Assembly: GCF_003013715.1 (NCBI RefSeq)
Contig: NC_072814.1
Location: 806,001 to 870,000 of the forward strand
DNA length: 64,000 bases
Direction: 5' to 3'
Source of the DNA: Candidozyma auris
Taxonomy: Eukaryota > Ascomycota > Pichiomycetes > Serinales > Metschnikowiaceae
The notes beneath the pieces were generated by a model. The model ran no database searches. It saw nothing but the letters and a program-made list of their open reading frames with translations, and had not been told where the DNA came from. A program made the translations under genes and the position numbers. Shown piece after piece: positions 8,686 to 19,205 of this stretch. Numbering within the stretch: the first letter of the stretch is position 1; every line of letters begins with the position of its first letter.

Positions 8686-11103
8686 TTACAAGGCAAGAAT
8701 ACCTGCAACAACTACCATGATCATTGGAAGGCCAGCAAAGTTCTTTGTGCCCAGGCCGTCGTAGGTAGAAACGCCAGCAATAGCTCCAGGACTGCTGCTA
8801 GCTCCACTGTCAGATCCGCTGCCAGATCCACTATCAGATCCACTTCCGGTATCACCGGCACCGTTACCAGAGCCGCCAGATCCATCTCCGGAGCCAGAAC
8901 CAGATCCGCTTCCAGGACCGTTGTCTGAGTCACTTCCTGAACCGTTTCCTGAGCCGTTACCTGAGCCATGGCCAGAATCGGCTCCGTTGCCTGAGGCACC
9001 GTCAGATCCGTTCCCGGAGCCGTTATCTTCAGAACCACCGTTGTTTCCAGAGCCGTTGTCTCCAGATCCACCGTTTCCAGAACCGTTGTCGCCAGAACCA
9101 TCGTTGTTTCCAGAACCGTTGTCTCCAGAACCGTTGTCGCCAGATCCACCGTTACCAGAGCCGTTGTTTCCAGATCCACCGTTACCAGAGCCGCTGTTTC
9201 CAGATCCACCGTTACCAGAGCCGCTGTTTCCAGATCCACCGTTACCAGAGCCGTTGTCTCCAGAACCGTTGTTTCCAGAACCGTTGTCGCCAGAACCGTT
9301 GTCGCCAGAACCGTTGTTTCCAGAACCGTTGTCGCCAGATCCACCGTTGTTTCCAGAACCGTTGTTTCCAGATCCACCGTTGTTTCCAGAACCGTTGTCG
9401 CCAGATCCACCGTTGTCACCGGAACCATTGTCGCCAGATCCACCATTGTCGCCAGATCCACCATTGTCGCCAGATCCACCATTGTCGCCAGATCCACCAT
9501 TGTCGCCAGATCCACCATTGTCGCCAGATCCACCATTGTCGCCAGATCCACCATTGTCGCCAGATCCGTTGTCGCCAGATCCGTTGTCTCCAGAACCGTT
9601 GTCGCCAGAACCGTTGTCTCCGCCTGGAGTCGTTGTCAGTGAGTCGTCAGATGTGGTAGAGGATGTCTCGCCATCAGTTGCGGTGGATCCGGAGCCATCA
9701 TCAGTTGCGGTCGAGCTTAAACCATTGTCAGTTGAGCCAGAAGTAGAGTCACCACCATCAGTTGGACCAGTGGTAGAGTCGCCACCATCAGTTGGTCCGG
9801 TGGTAGAGTCGCTGCCATCAGTTGGTCCAGTGGTAGAGTCACCGCCATCAGTAGGTCCAGTAGTTGTAGCATCATCGGTTGGACCAGTGGTAGAGTCACT
9901 GCCATCAGTTGGACCAGTGGTGGAGTCACCTCCATCGGTTGGACCAGTAGTTGAGCCATTATCAGATGATCCATCGGTGGTAGACTGGCTGTCGGTTGGA
10001 GTAGTGCTGGCATTATCATCAGATGAAGTGCTCGATTCTTCACCAGAAGTTGAGGGCAGGTCAGAAGTCAGGGCCGAGCTGGAGGCTTCAGGGCCTTCAC
10101 CAGGGAAGTCAGGCATCTTTTCACAGACACACTTGTCGGGTTTGCCCTCTGGTGGTGGGTCACTAGTCCAAATTTCCGTGGAGAGACCAAGGTTAGAGTT
10201 GGTATTGAAGTTGCTGCTATCGTAGCCCTTGCCAATCTTGAAAGACACACTGAAACCAGGTCCCAACTCCAAAGTCAATAATCCTTCGTCCTCGTCATAT
10301 TTATGGCTGCTAAAAGCCAAATTAACGGAAATTCTGTTGTTGTTACCAAAGCCGTATACGTCAATGACAGGAACATGAGTAAGAGTGGCAGACAAACCAA
10401 CAACAGACAAACGAGAAGTAGTATCCTCTAGCCAGATGGCCTGCTCTTCATCAAAAGTCTGGACGGAATTGAGCACTGCAGTCTGCAATTGGATTTCACC
10501 ACGAGCAAGAGCACTGAAGCAGCCCGCACCCTCGACACTAGCCGACTGAACCCACCTGGTACCCTCAAGACAAATGTTACCTTCATTTCTGATAACATTG
10601 AAACCGTCACCGAGGGCCTGATTAATTGTCACTGGAGAAGGAGCCCCGTTTGACTGACTGAAGTACATCAAACCAGTGTTCCTCCAACTAGTAAGAGAGG
10701 TCACACTAAATGGAGACGAAGTGGTCGCTTGAGAGATCTGGAACCACATGTTACCAGTGTTTTCAAACTCGGCAACACTGTTGAGAATGTATCTGGAAAG
10801 GAAGTTGGAGTCCAAAGCTCTGAAGGCAAGGTCTCCAGAGTTGTGGATAGTTCCCGAGGTGATATCAACTGCAGACTGGAGAGTGCTGCTCGAGGTGATG
10901 TAGAAGCCACCCTTGTTGTCGAGGTTACCACCAAGTGTGAATTGGGTATTGTTGTCAATTTTGAGGTATACGCCTTCGTTAATTGTAAGAGGACCTAAGG
11001 AGAAATCCCAACTTTGCAGGTACTCCGTATTTCCCGTGATGGTTCTCGAGGCCACTGAAGTGACCAGCACCAAAGTAGCCAACAAAATGTTCAATGGAAG
11101 CAT
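8686..11103 (-). CDS. Hyr/Iff-type GPI-anchored cell wall adhesin
   Basis: The 805-residue protein is a predicted GPI-modified cell wall protein. Residues 1-19 form a signal peptide. Residues about 20-325 match the hyphally regulated cell wall protein N-terminal domain of Candida Hyr/Iff proteins, a beta-solenoid effector domain (blocks TITGNTEYLQSWDFSLGPL and YGFGNNNRISVNLAFSSHKY). A Ser/Thr-rich stalk follows, with about nine 10-residue units of the TDGGDSTTGP type (about 370-460), then a Ser-Gly-Asp-Asn-rich repeat block (about 490-740). The last 18 residues are hydrophobic; a plausible omega site is Asn788. The reverse strand of the repeats is also open for 434 codons, a by-product of the repeat codons. 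The stalk has very few Cys. A TATA box lies 71 bp upstream. Orthology to a named HYR/IFF gene cannot be decided here. Confidence 0.9.
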   Translation of the reverse strand: MLPLNILLATLVLVTSVASRTITGNTEYLQSWDFSLGPLTINEGVYLKIDNNTQFTLGGNLDNKGGFYITSSSTLQSAVDITSGTIHNSGDLAFRALDSNFLSRYILNSVAEFENTGNMWFQISQATTSSPFSVTSLTSWRNTGLMYFSQSNGAPSPVTINQALGDGFNVIRNEGNICLEGTRWVQSASVEGAGCFSALARGEIQLQTAVLNSVQTFDEEQAIWLEDTTSRLSVVGLSATLTHVPVIDVYGFGNNNRISVNLAFSSHKYDEDEGLLTLELGPGFSVSFKIGKGYDSSNFNTNSNLGLSTEIWTSDPPPEGKPDKCVCEKMPDFPGEGPEASSSALTSDLPSTSGEESSTSSDDNASTTPTDSQSTTDGSSDNGSTTGPTDGGDSTTGPTDGSDSTTGPTDDATTTGPTDGGDSTTGPTDGSDSTTGPTDGGDSTTGPTDGGDSTSGSTDNGLSSTATDDGSGSTATDGETSSTTSDDSLTTTPGGDNGSGDNGSGDNGSGDNGSGDNGGSGDNGGSGDNGGSGDNGGSGDNGGSGDNGGSGDNGGSGDNGSGDNGGSGDNGSGNNGGSGNNGSGNNGGSGDNGSGNNGSGDNGSGDNGSGNNGSGDNGSGNGGSGNSGSGNGGSGNSGSGNGGSGNNGSGNGGSGDNGSGDNGSGNNDGSGDNGSGNGGSGDNGSGNNGGSEDNGSGNGSDGASGNGADSGHGSGNGSGNGSGSDSDNGPGSGSGSGSGDGSGGSGNGAGDTGSGSDSGSGSGSDSGASSSPGAIAGVSTYDGLGTKNFAGLPMIMVVVAGILAL
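8960..9625. repeat. Coding minisatellite, Ser-Gly-Asp-Asn units
   Basis: The region consists of units of 15 and 18 bp encoding SGDNG, SGNNG and SGDNGG. Between about 9426 and 9557 the 18-bp unit attgtcgccagatccacc recurs about seven times almost without change. Such identity points to recent slippage or unequal recombination, and copy number is likely to vary between strains (inference). Confidence 0.85.
9735..9965. repeat. Coding 30-bp repeats, TDGGDSTTGP units
   Basis: About nine decapeptide units, mostly TDG(G/S)DSTTGP with one shortened unit (DDATTTGP), lie between the N-terminal adhesin domain and the Asn/Gly-rich block. The units are less uniform at DNA level than the 18-bp array. They supply dense O-mannosylation sites in the stalk. 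Confidence 0.8.
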
Positions 11104-11173
11104 ATTTGGCAGAGAGTAGAATGAAGGGAAGAAAAAAAGAAGAAGAGAGTCAGAAGAAGAAAGAATAGGGCCT

Positions 11174-11180
11174 TATATAA
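11174..11180 (-). promoter_or_regulatory. TATA box of the adhesin gene
   Basis: TATATAA lies 71 bp upstream of the adhesin ATG, followed on the sense strand by a CT-rich leader. Confidence 0.6.
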
Positions 11181-12263
11181 CCTAAGACAGGGCCCACCGA
11201 GTCGCCAGTTTCGTTGTCAACTATGTGGAGTGTAACCTATTTGCAGCCAAAAAAAAATGGACCACTGTGACCTGCACAATTATGAATCCCTGCATCCACA
11301 AAGCTGCGCGAATGATTGTTCTCGTATCCGATTGAAGAATGCTACTTGAAGATCTACCTCACAGATGTTAGTGGAATGTGTTTATTAGATACCTAAATGA
11401 TATTGCTATTGTGGTAATTTCAAGACCATTCATCGTCACTAAAATACGCATTTCGTCGGTATTATCCCAAACTTCAGTAATCTGCTACCCAGCTTTCAAA
11501 ACAAAATTCCCTGGTATGTATGGCATGTGACCTATTTGGGCAGTGGAATCTAATTGCAACTCCCTTGAAGTCAAGTGTGTGGCTACTTTGTTTGTGTGCC
11601 TCACTGCGTCGCGCAGGCGCTTGTTAGTATGCGGTCCAAGATCTCATTGATGGGGTTAAGCCTCCCAGCGTCACATCTCTCGCCTTTATTTTTTCAGGTC
11701 AGTTGCATTAGTGTTGAAGGCTTAATCTGATCAAATCTGTCAACCGCAAGCGAACTCCCAAATTGACTCAAGACTTAAGGCATGTTTGTCTGCAACAGTT
11801 TGGTACTGTTACGGCCTAGTAAGTAATTTTGGTGAGCTTCACAAAGAACCATACCCATAAATTGGTAAACAAAGCCAACTACTTTGGGCGTGTTCAATTA
11901 TCAATATCGCCGCTTCTGGATCTCCACTTGGTAGTCGTCGGATAATAGCCTACTCAGACAATCGAGCCCTGCTGCGTCAATGTACGATGTGTATCTTCTG
12001 GACGTATCCAAGAATTCGCAACAATGTCAAGAGTGAGCAACTGGTTGGCTGGCCGGAATGCCGGTTTCAAATCCGGAAGGCACATCTGTGGCAGCAAGCC
12101 AAAGATTTGTCTAATTCAATTGACATCATTCACGCCCCAATAATCATGGACATACACTTTCCCTATCCTGTTCATCCGGAGCAGAAAAATGCAACTACGC
12201 ATTGTGTATTCTTGTGTTTCAAAAAATACGCTCCTATAGTGCGGTATAGTATTCCATGGTTTC

Positions 12264-12389
<126 letters not shown>

Positions 12390-12675
12390 TTATTTATTTG
12401 TTTATCTTACACAACGGCAATTGAAATCCTCTGTTAGCAAATTGGTGTTTGCGATCGAAAATTTGGTGCTAACAAAATTTGCGGAAGGGTGGGGTGCTTA
12501 AGGCAATAGATTTGCCTCTCACCGAGTCAAACTTTTATTGTGCTTAACTGCAAAAGAAAAAGAGCTGCTGGGTAGATAACATGAATGTTTTCTTGTTGTC
12601 TCTTCATGAAGATTTCAAGCAAAAATCGCTCTCGTAATGATCGATAAGTCAGCTAAACTACTCACGCTTGAACTT

Positions 12676-12745
12676 GTCGCATTAATTGCGACTCGATAAC
12701 TTCATTCCAGTCTCATTGAAAGTGGCTTTACGTGGCTTTCAATGA
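12676..12745. repeat. Cluster of two inverted repeats
   Basis: GTCGCA-ttaat-TGCGAC (12676-12692) is followed by TCATTGAAAG (12713-12722) and its reverse complement CTTTCAATGA (12736-12745), with a 13-bp spacer. The spacer also carries a direct repeat of GTGGCTTT. Function unknown. Confidence 0.75.
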
Positions 12746-14135
12746 AAAGTTAACAATGACACCTGACGTGCTTCTCCCAACAAATCAAGCAAGAGGCTCG
12801 TGAGCTTCGTGCATTGGCGAATTGTCTTGATATCCGAGTAGCTAAGCCCACTGCCTCCACAGTGAAATTCGAGTGAACGTGTTGGCATTGCACTTACGGT
12901 TCAAACCTTAAAAAGCGTGTCCAAAGCAAGTTTTGCCCAACTTTTCATCATTCTGACTATGCAAGCTGCGCTAATGTCGGCACTACTCAACAGAGGTCGG
13001 TGCCCTTAGCACCCTTGCGTCTTTGAGGGCCAAGAGGTTTTCTTGTCAATACCACAATCAGAGAATGTCTTTCCCGAATAGTCTTTCTCGGACCCCTATC
13101 CATTTACAATCACTGATGTTGCAGATTTCAATTAGCCAAAAGGAGCATCACCAATGAATTGAGACAGGCCCTTCGTCCCCTGTGCACACCGCCGACCCTA
13201 AACGACATCCCGAACCCAGTGACTGATCCTCTACTGCTTCCGATTTGCCAACTTCACAAATCTAGTTCCCTTGTTCTTGAGATGGGAACTTCATGCACCT
13301 TGTGCAAGCATCTCTGTGGTATCTGTGCATGACACATCATCCACGCGAGAAGCTGCATTAAGGCCACATTCTCATAATCATATGAGGGACCCGAAAAATG
13401 AAGTGAAATCTTTTTACGAGTAACACCGAGCAAAATTGCTTCCAAGAGACGACTGAAGTGTTATTTTTACTCTGTTCTCAGTTTTCGCTTGTTCCTTTTC
13501 TGTGGCTGAAGATCGCCGATCTGATGCACGAGAAAATGGTCCACTATTTTTATTGTGCAGCGCTGCAAGTCGCAATAAAAGGTCTCAAAAGGTGTGGAGA
13601 ATTCTCTGACTGCAGTGAGCAGTCGGCTACAAAAAATAGCGATTTGGTAAATCGCATTCTCTTGTGAATTTGGCGTGGCACGCATCATACAGTCGTTTGA
13701 TCTTGCCTACATATGTAAAATTCCTCACTTATTTGGGTTCGTAATTCATTCGAAAAGCACTGTAGATTTTGTTAGACTTACATTCGATTACTTACACAAA
13801 ATTGACCCAATAACATCAACAGCAGCAGCATTGAACTTCGCAGTCTCTTTGTTTCGTCGTATAAGAGAGAAATGCAGAGCACAAGAACAATAAGGTCGCC
13901 TCTCCAAGCAGGTGGCCCAACTTTTAGCACGCCCCATTTCCAATAAGCTGCTCATATTTCTTAATATACGCTTCGGCACACGAGGGCGCCGAGGTTGTCT
14001 TTCAAACGATCGGGGTTTTCAAATTGCAAATACATGACATACATTGCCTTCTACAGCCCTATTGACAACCGCTTACGCTAAATACGCTCCTTCTGATCTC
14101 AGTGCTTAGGATATATACTAACACTCTAGAAAAAC

Positions 14136-16271
14136 TTATTTCTTTTTTCCATCAGGAATGGTGAACATAATAATCTTACCTTGATCAAGGCTTTCGTCAA
14201 CCTTGAAGAAACCCTTTCTCTCAAACTGAATGATCTCATCCTTCTTGAGACTTCTGACATTCACGTCAGCGTACACCTCAGACACGAATTTGGTTTCCTT
14301 GGTGAGGAAATCCTCGAAGTTGTCGTTCTCCTCCAACTTATCCTTGGTGATCAAGTGGTCAAAGTCGTTGATCTCAACCTTGACCTTGTCGTCGGTGTCA
14401 GCTAGCCAGGTCACCTTCTTCTCTGTCTTACGGAAATCACCCTCCAAGTGCAAGTCAGCATCGATGGAAGTGACGACATCACCCTCTTTGTGAATTTTCT
14501 TGATGATCACGTTACCCCAGTCCATGAAGGTAACTTCTTCACCCTCCTTGAACGTGGCAGCATCAGCCTGGTCGATCAACAAGTCCTTAGCAAAAATGAC
14601 CTTCTTCAATCCGACATCTGGGTTCTTCTTGTGTTTAGGCTTCTCCTCAGTGTATGGCTCAGCTGGACCATTGGAGAGCTTCACCTTGACAGCGCGTTTG
14701 ACATCAACGGCGGTGTGCCTTGGCACGACAGGATCGATGATCTTTTTGTTCATAGCCCAGATGGTGGACCACTCCATGTTAATGATGTTCTTCGACGGAC
14801 CCTGAGAAAGGATGAAGTTTCTCAAACCCTCGACCGTCATACCTCTTCTTCTCACACCTCTGATAGTTGGAAATCTTGGGTCGTCCCAGTTGCCAACAAA
14901 TCCCTTGTCAACAAACCACTGCAACTTTCTCTTGGACAAAAGAGTTCTGATGAAGTTGACTCTGCCGAAGTCCCAGATGTCGACGTGACGCAAGTTCAAA
15001 GCTTTCAAGAACCATTCATATTGAGGGTTTCTATCTCTGTACTCGTTGGTTCTCAAGGCATGAGTAACGCCTTCGATAGAGTCAACGATAGGAACACAGA
15101 AATCGTAAGTTGGGTAGACCTTCCACTGAGTGCCAGTTCTATGGTGTGGGGTCAAGTTGCATCTGTAGATGACGGGGTCTCTCAATGCCTTGTTCAAAGC
15201 CTTGTAGTCGATCTTGGCTCTCAAACAGTTCTTCAAGCCCTCCTCAGTGCCGTTCTTCATCTCCTCAGTGAAGATTTTCAAGTTCTCCTCGACAGATCTG
15301 TCTCTTCTAGCAGAAGCGTCACCAACCATTCTCTCCTCTCTCATCTTCTCCTGAGGAGTGTCATCACAGTAAGCTTTACCCTCTTTGATCAATTGAACAG
15401 CAAGCTCGTACATCTTGTCAAAGTAGTCTGAAGAATATGTGATCTTGTCACCTTTGATACCGAGCAAGGCCAAATCCTCAATGATAGAATCTTGAAACTC
15501 GACCCTCTCCTTCGTTGGGTTGGTGTCGTCGAATCTGATGATTAACTTACCCTTGTAAGCGTGAGCAAAATATTCGTTTAAGATGGCAGCCTTAGCGTGT
15601 CCAATGTGCAAGTATCCTGAGGGCTCTGGTGGAAAACGGATCACAACCTCACCCACCTTAGCGTTAGGCAAGTCGATCTCGAAATTAGCCTTGTGTGTTT
15701 CCTTTTTGGCGCCTGAAGCAGCCTTCACAGACTTTCTCAAGTCATTGATGGATTTCGTGGTTTTTTCTGCGACAGAGTCAAATCTGGAGTCGGACCCAAT
15801 GAAGTTGTACCATCTAGAGATGTTGGTGTAAACCTCGTTTTTGAGAACAGAGCCCATGACGGCATTGGCTCTCAACACACCCCAAACGGCAACATCCGCA
15901 ACAGAAATACTGTGACCGACGATGAAAGATCTGAAGTTCAAGTGAGCGTCCAACTTCTCCAAGTCGGTGGCCAAGGCCTTGAAGTTCTTGTTGGCCAATT
16001 TCTCGAAAGCAAAGTTGACCCAGGTAAAATCGGAAACAGCATTGATGGATGGAGACAACGAAGTCAATTCGTTGAGAACTTCGATGTCACCGTAGACGGC
16101 CTTGTCGTGAGCGGCATACTTTACAGTAGCGTCCTTTCCTGCTTCGACGGACTTGTCATCAACAAACTCCACGGTGATGGCCTTATCGGTGGTGGAGTTG
16201 ACGAATTCAGCAGCAATAATAGCTGAGTATGCGATGAATGGAGCCTTAGCGGCAACAGTAACGGTAGCCAT
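14136..16271 (-). CDS. GUS1: Cytosolic glutamyl-tRNA synthetase
   Basis: GluRS charges tRNA-Glu in the cytosol; in yeasts it docks on Arc1 with MetRS through an N-terminal GST-like domain. The 711-residue protein has that domain at about 1-180, then the class I catalytic core of the non-discriminating GlnRS/GluRS archaeal-eukaryal type. The HIGH motif is at 222-225 (SGYLHIGHAKAA) and the KMSKS equivalent is LLSKRKL near 446. The beta-barrel anticodon-binding domain ends with IIMFTIPDGKKK. Length agrees with Saccharomyces Gus1 (708). The frame is open 22 codons further but those begin without ATG, so 16271 is the start. GlnRS is less likely because the core lacks the Gln4-specific N-terminal region and the GST-like domain matches Gus1. 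Confidence 0.93.
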   Translation of the reverse strand: MATVTVAAKAPFIAYSAIIAAEFVNSTTDKAITVEFVDDKSVEAGKDATVKYAAHDKAVYGDIEVLNELTSLSPSINAVSDFTWVNFAFEKLANKNFKALATDLEKLDAHLNFRSFIVGHSISVADVAVWGVLRANAVMGSVLKNEVYTNISRWYNFIGSDSRFDSVAEKTTKSINDLRKSVKAASGAKKETHKANFEIDLPNAKVGEVVIRFPPEPSGYLHIGHAKAAILNEYFAHAYKGKLIIRFDDTNPTKERVEFQDSIIEDLALLGIKGDKITYSSDYFDKMYELAVQLIKEGKAYCDDTPQEKMREERMVGDASARRDRSVEENLKIFTEEMKNGTEEGLKNCLRAKIDYKALNKALRDPVIYRCNLTPHHRTGTQWKVYPTYDFCVPIVDSIEGVTHALRTNEYRDRNPQYEWFLKALNLRHVDIWDFGRVNFIRTLLSKRKLQWFVDKGFVGNWDDPRFPTIRGVRRRGMTVEGLRNFILSQGPSKNIINMEWSTIWAMNKKIIDPVVPRHTAVDVKRAVKVKLSNGPAEPYTEEKPKHKKNPDVGLKKVIFAKDLLIDQADAATFKEGEEVTFMDWGNVIIKKIHKEGDVVTSIDADLHLEGDFRKTEKKVTWLADTDDKVKVEINDFDHLITKDKLEENDNFEDFLTKETKFVSEVYADVNVRSLKKDEIIQFERKGFFKVDESLDQGKIIMFTIPDGKKK

Positions 16272-17188
16272 GGGGATGAAGCTAAGATGACTGATTGAGA
16301 AATCTAACAAAGGCTGAAAATTTACGATGGAGGTCACGTGTGAGAGAGACTAGTTTTGACAAAATGATTGTTATAGCAGAGGAATTAAGATTTGGCCAAA
16401 GTTGATATATCAATAAAAAGAATCATGTAACCTGAGTATTTAGAAGATAAAGTGTACAATTTTGCTGATGTCAGCCCATATTGCACTGGCTGCAAAATGC
16501 GTACCGAACGTTGAGGAAACCTTATGACTAATGCTCTTCTCCGACTTCTTGAAAATCTCTTTTAAGTACGATATCGTCCTAAACCAATCTTATGCTTATC
16601 AAAGAATCTGAAATCTCGATCACTGAATATTTTTTTACAGCAATGGCTGATGCACCGGGTTTGTACGTTGACCATATGGACAGTTCGCAGTTTTATCATG
16701 CAACTAGCGATTAGAGACGAAAGCTAAAGTAAAAATATGGAATTAAGTATGCGTTGAACTGAATACTTAGTCACATAATTGAGTGCCTATCATGAGAAAG
16801 CATTTAAACAAGCAATCTTAGCGAATTATTTCTGTACATTTTTTGAGACTAATTCTTGTCTAGACTAGTAGGTGCTAGTCCAAAGTGTGTATACTATTGC
16901 TCACTCGACGATGGCCTTAATTTATAAGGACCGAGTAGGTCAAACACGAAAATGGCCTGCGAGATTCGTTGTCGAGCAGCATTAGACATTACAATATACT
17001 TTTATCGGTGTCCTATCATCGTAGATACAGCTTCTTTTAATCAGCCTCGATCTCTTTTATATACCTCTCCTTGATTACAGGGTCACATGACCTCACAAGG
17101 ACCGATGCGATACTGATACCCGAAGCGTAGTTATCACTGATCAGGTACCCCCACAGAGGGCATTGAAAACCCATATATCACACAGATC
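16272..17188. promoter_or_regulatory. Divergent promoter region GUS1 / RMD8-like
   Basis: These 917 bp separate two divergent genes. I see a short palindromic stretch GACTAG-taggtg-CTAGTC near 16863-16880 and no supported ORF or RNA gene. Confidence 0.6.
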
Positions 17189-19018
17189 ATGTCCAATGGA
17201 CGAAATACGGACCTATTTTCTCCGAATCCGAATGACCCTCAGCGGCCAACCGCAAAGCGGTCTCCTTCGATCTTGGTGACTGATGCTAGAAGCAATAGTG
17301 TCAAGGGAGCAAGAGCTCCGTTTGCAGGCCATAATTACAAGAAGCAACAGCAACAGCAGAATCAGACACAACCAGGACCACATTATCCAGCATCTTCAGG
17401 TCACCCACCTGGCTCATCCTTACATCGAAGGTTTAGTGCCCGTCTGAACAGGTATGCAGATATCTCGGTGGATAAGTTGCTTAGCAACTCCAGTGATATT
17501 CCTTCAGGTCAGAGTCGCCATCCTAACTTGCATCAGTCACCTCGCTTTGGCTCCCCAAGGCCGTCGCTGCCGCCCTTGGAGAATGCTTTGCTGAGTGAGC
17601 AGAGAAAGCGAAGCATCAGAAGCATACCCAAATTATCGCAGAATTTACCAGCAAGAACATCGAAGACATCACAAAAGTTAGTTTTGATTCCAGATGATAA
17701 TAATGAGGGCCTGGGTCCTCAGATGTCTCAGCATATGGGGTCTCCTCCACCGGCAGACAGGTCTGAAGCACCTCAGATTAAGAGAAGCAGAGCAGAGCTT
17801 ATGCCGAAAGAAGCTAGGGCACAAGAGTTTAGCAGAGTAACAGCCTACTTTATATGCGAGGAGTTCGATACTGCAGCACTTATCGATTTTCTTCAAAACG
17901 TCCATGAGGTGAAGCCAAGAGTGTACGACGAGTCAATCTACGTTCCCTATGCTTTGCCCCTCCTCCCTGGTGTGGATGGCTTCAGAGTTAAGTCCAATGA
18001 CACTGCGAAATTATTGCCAAGTAAACGCTATATGGAGAAAATGATCCGAAAGTCGGAGCAGACTGACCACTTGTATGAGTACTACTCAGGTGTGGAGACT
18101 CCAGAGGATGTTATGAATTACTCAATGGACCCAGAAGATGGGAACGCAGATAGCAGTGGCCCTTTCGATCCATCCGAGCCACAATTTTTTGCCCCACCTC
18201 TTGATACCGACAGTGATAGTAATAGCGATTCCTCATCAAGACCAAATTCTCAAGGCGAGGAGCTGAAACAGGACAGATTGAGTCGTGTTGCCAAGGAAGA
18301 AGCTCAAGCAGAAGTTAGCAGACACCACGCAGAAATGTTTGTTCTTGAGTATGGAATTATCGTCTTTTGGAATTTCAGCGAGATTCATGAGAAGAATATA
18401 TTGGCTGATCTTGCATTCTCCCCCACTCCAATCTTAGTGAACCCCATCAGCGATCATGAGATTGAAACTGAGGAGTTTCATTTTGAGTATGACTCTCTGA
18501 TTCAAAGACCAAGAATCTATAATGACATGATCACACTACGCTCGGCGGATCATTTAATTAAGCTTACGATGTCTTATGCAATCGCACAACTGACGAAATT
18601 GTGCTTGTTCGAGAGTCGTATGGTCCACAGCTTGCAACTGATCTCCAAGCTCCCCAAGAAGCTAGCACTCACCGGAAAATTAGGATTGAAAAGACAACAA
18701 CTACTTAAGAAATCAGGCAAGTTGTTCAAGTTAAGGGTTGATGTAAATTTGTCGAGCTCCATTTTGGACACTCCCGACTTTTTCTGGTCCATTGAGCCAG
18801 CATTGCACCCACTTTACAGCGCCGTACGAGAGTATCTCGAAATTGAACAGCGGGTATCCGTTTTGAATGACAGATGTAAGGTCTTTTTGGAATTCCTGAA
18901 CATTATAAGTGATAGCATTAACGAGTCGAACACTAGTCGCATTACCACCATGATCATCATCATCATTGTCATAAGTGTCTCCGTGAGCATATTTGAATTC
19001 ATACTAGAGGTAGTATGA
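17189..19018 (+). CDS. RMD8: RMD1/RMD8 family protein (DUF155)
   Basis: The 609-residue protein has a long low-complexity N-terminus (1-200, with Gln-rich KKQQQQQNQ near 52-60), the block KTSQKLVLIPDD, and then the DUF155 domain. That domain contains RVTAYFICEEFD near 218, VYDESIYVPYALPLLPG near 247 and EYGIIVFWNFSE near 390. A Ser/Asp-rich insert lies between. The C-terminal segment (MIIIIIVISVSVSIFEFILEVV) is a membrane helix. In Saccharomyces RMD1 and RMD8 are needed for sporulation; biochemical function is unknown, and the metazoan relative RMND1 acts in mitochondrial translation. The long N-terminus fits Rmd8 (662 residues) better than Rmd1 (430), but the paralogue assignment is tentative. 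Confidence 0.75.
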   Translation: MSNGRNTDLFSPNPNDPQRPTAKRSPSILVTDARSNSVKGARAPFAGHNYKKQQQQQNQTQPGPHYPASSGHPPGSSLHRRFSARLNRYADISVDKLLSNSSDIPSGQSRHPNLHQSPRFGSPRPSLPPLENALLSEQRKRSIRSIPKLSQNLPARTSKTSQKLVLIPDDNNEGLGPQMSQHMGSPPPADRSEAPQIKRSRAELMPKEARAQEFSRVTAYFICEEFDTAALIDFLQNVHEVKPRVYDESIYVPYALPLLPGVDGFRVKSNDTAKLLPSKRYMEKMIRKSEQTDHLYEYYSGVETPEDVMNYSMDPEDGNADSSGPFDPSEPQFFAPPLDTDSDSNSDSSSRPNSQGEELKQDRLSRVAKEEAQAEVSRHHAEMFVLEYGIIVFWNFSEIHEKNILADLAFSPTPILVNPISDHEIETEEFHFEYDSLIQRPRIYNDMITLRSADHLIKLTMSYAIAQLTKLCLFESRMVHSLQLISKLPKKLALTGKLGLKRQQLLKKSGKLFKLRVDVNLSSSILDTPDFFWSIEPALHPLYSAVREYLEIEQRVSVLNDRCKVFLEFLNIISDSINESNTSRITTMIIIIIVISVSVSIFEFILEVV

Positions 19019-19205
19019 CGCTGATATACTGGATATATCAGCATTCAACCTAATCATAACATCTTCATAACAATCATAATTTATCATCAGCAGTAATGGT
19101 TGCAAATGTCGTGGACGTAAGCACTGTATATACAATACACCCAGCGACACAATACATAGTCCGTAATCTGAGACCAGAATTACAGGTGAATAATCCCGGC
19201 TTCTG

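Noticed and set aside
12890..12915. B-box-like GGTTCAAACC
   Set aside because: The flanks do not form a T-stem, and no A-box or acceptor stem can be drawn upstream.
14114..14130. TACTAAC followed by a TAG on the plus strand, like an intron end
   Set aside because: It lies just outside the GUS1 stop on the opposite strand; no plus-strand gene follows and no matching 5' splice site was found.
14448..15431. 327-codon plus-strand ORF inside GUS1
   Set aside because: It is the complement of the conserved GluRS coding sequence; codon bias of the real gene keeps the antisense frame open.
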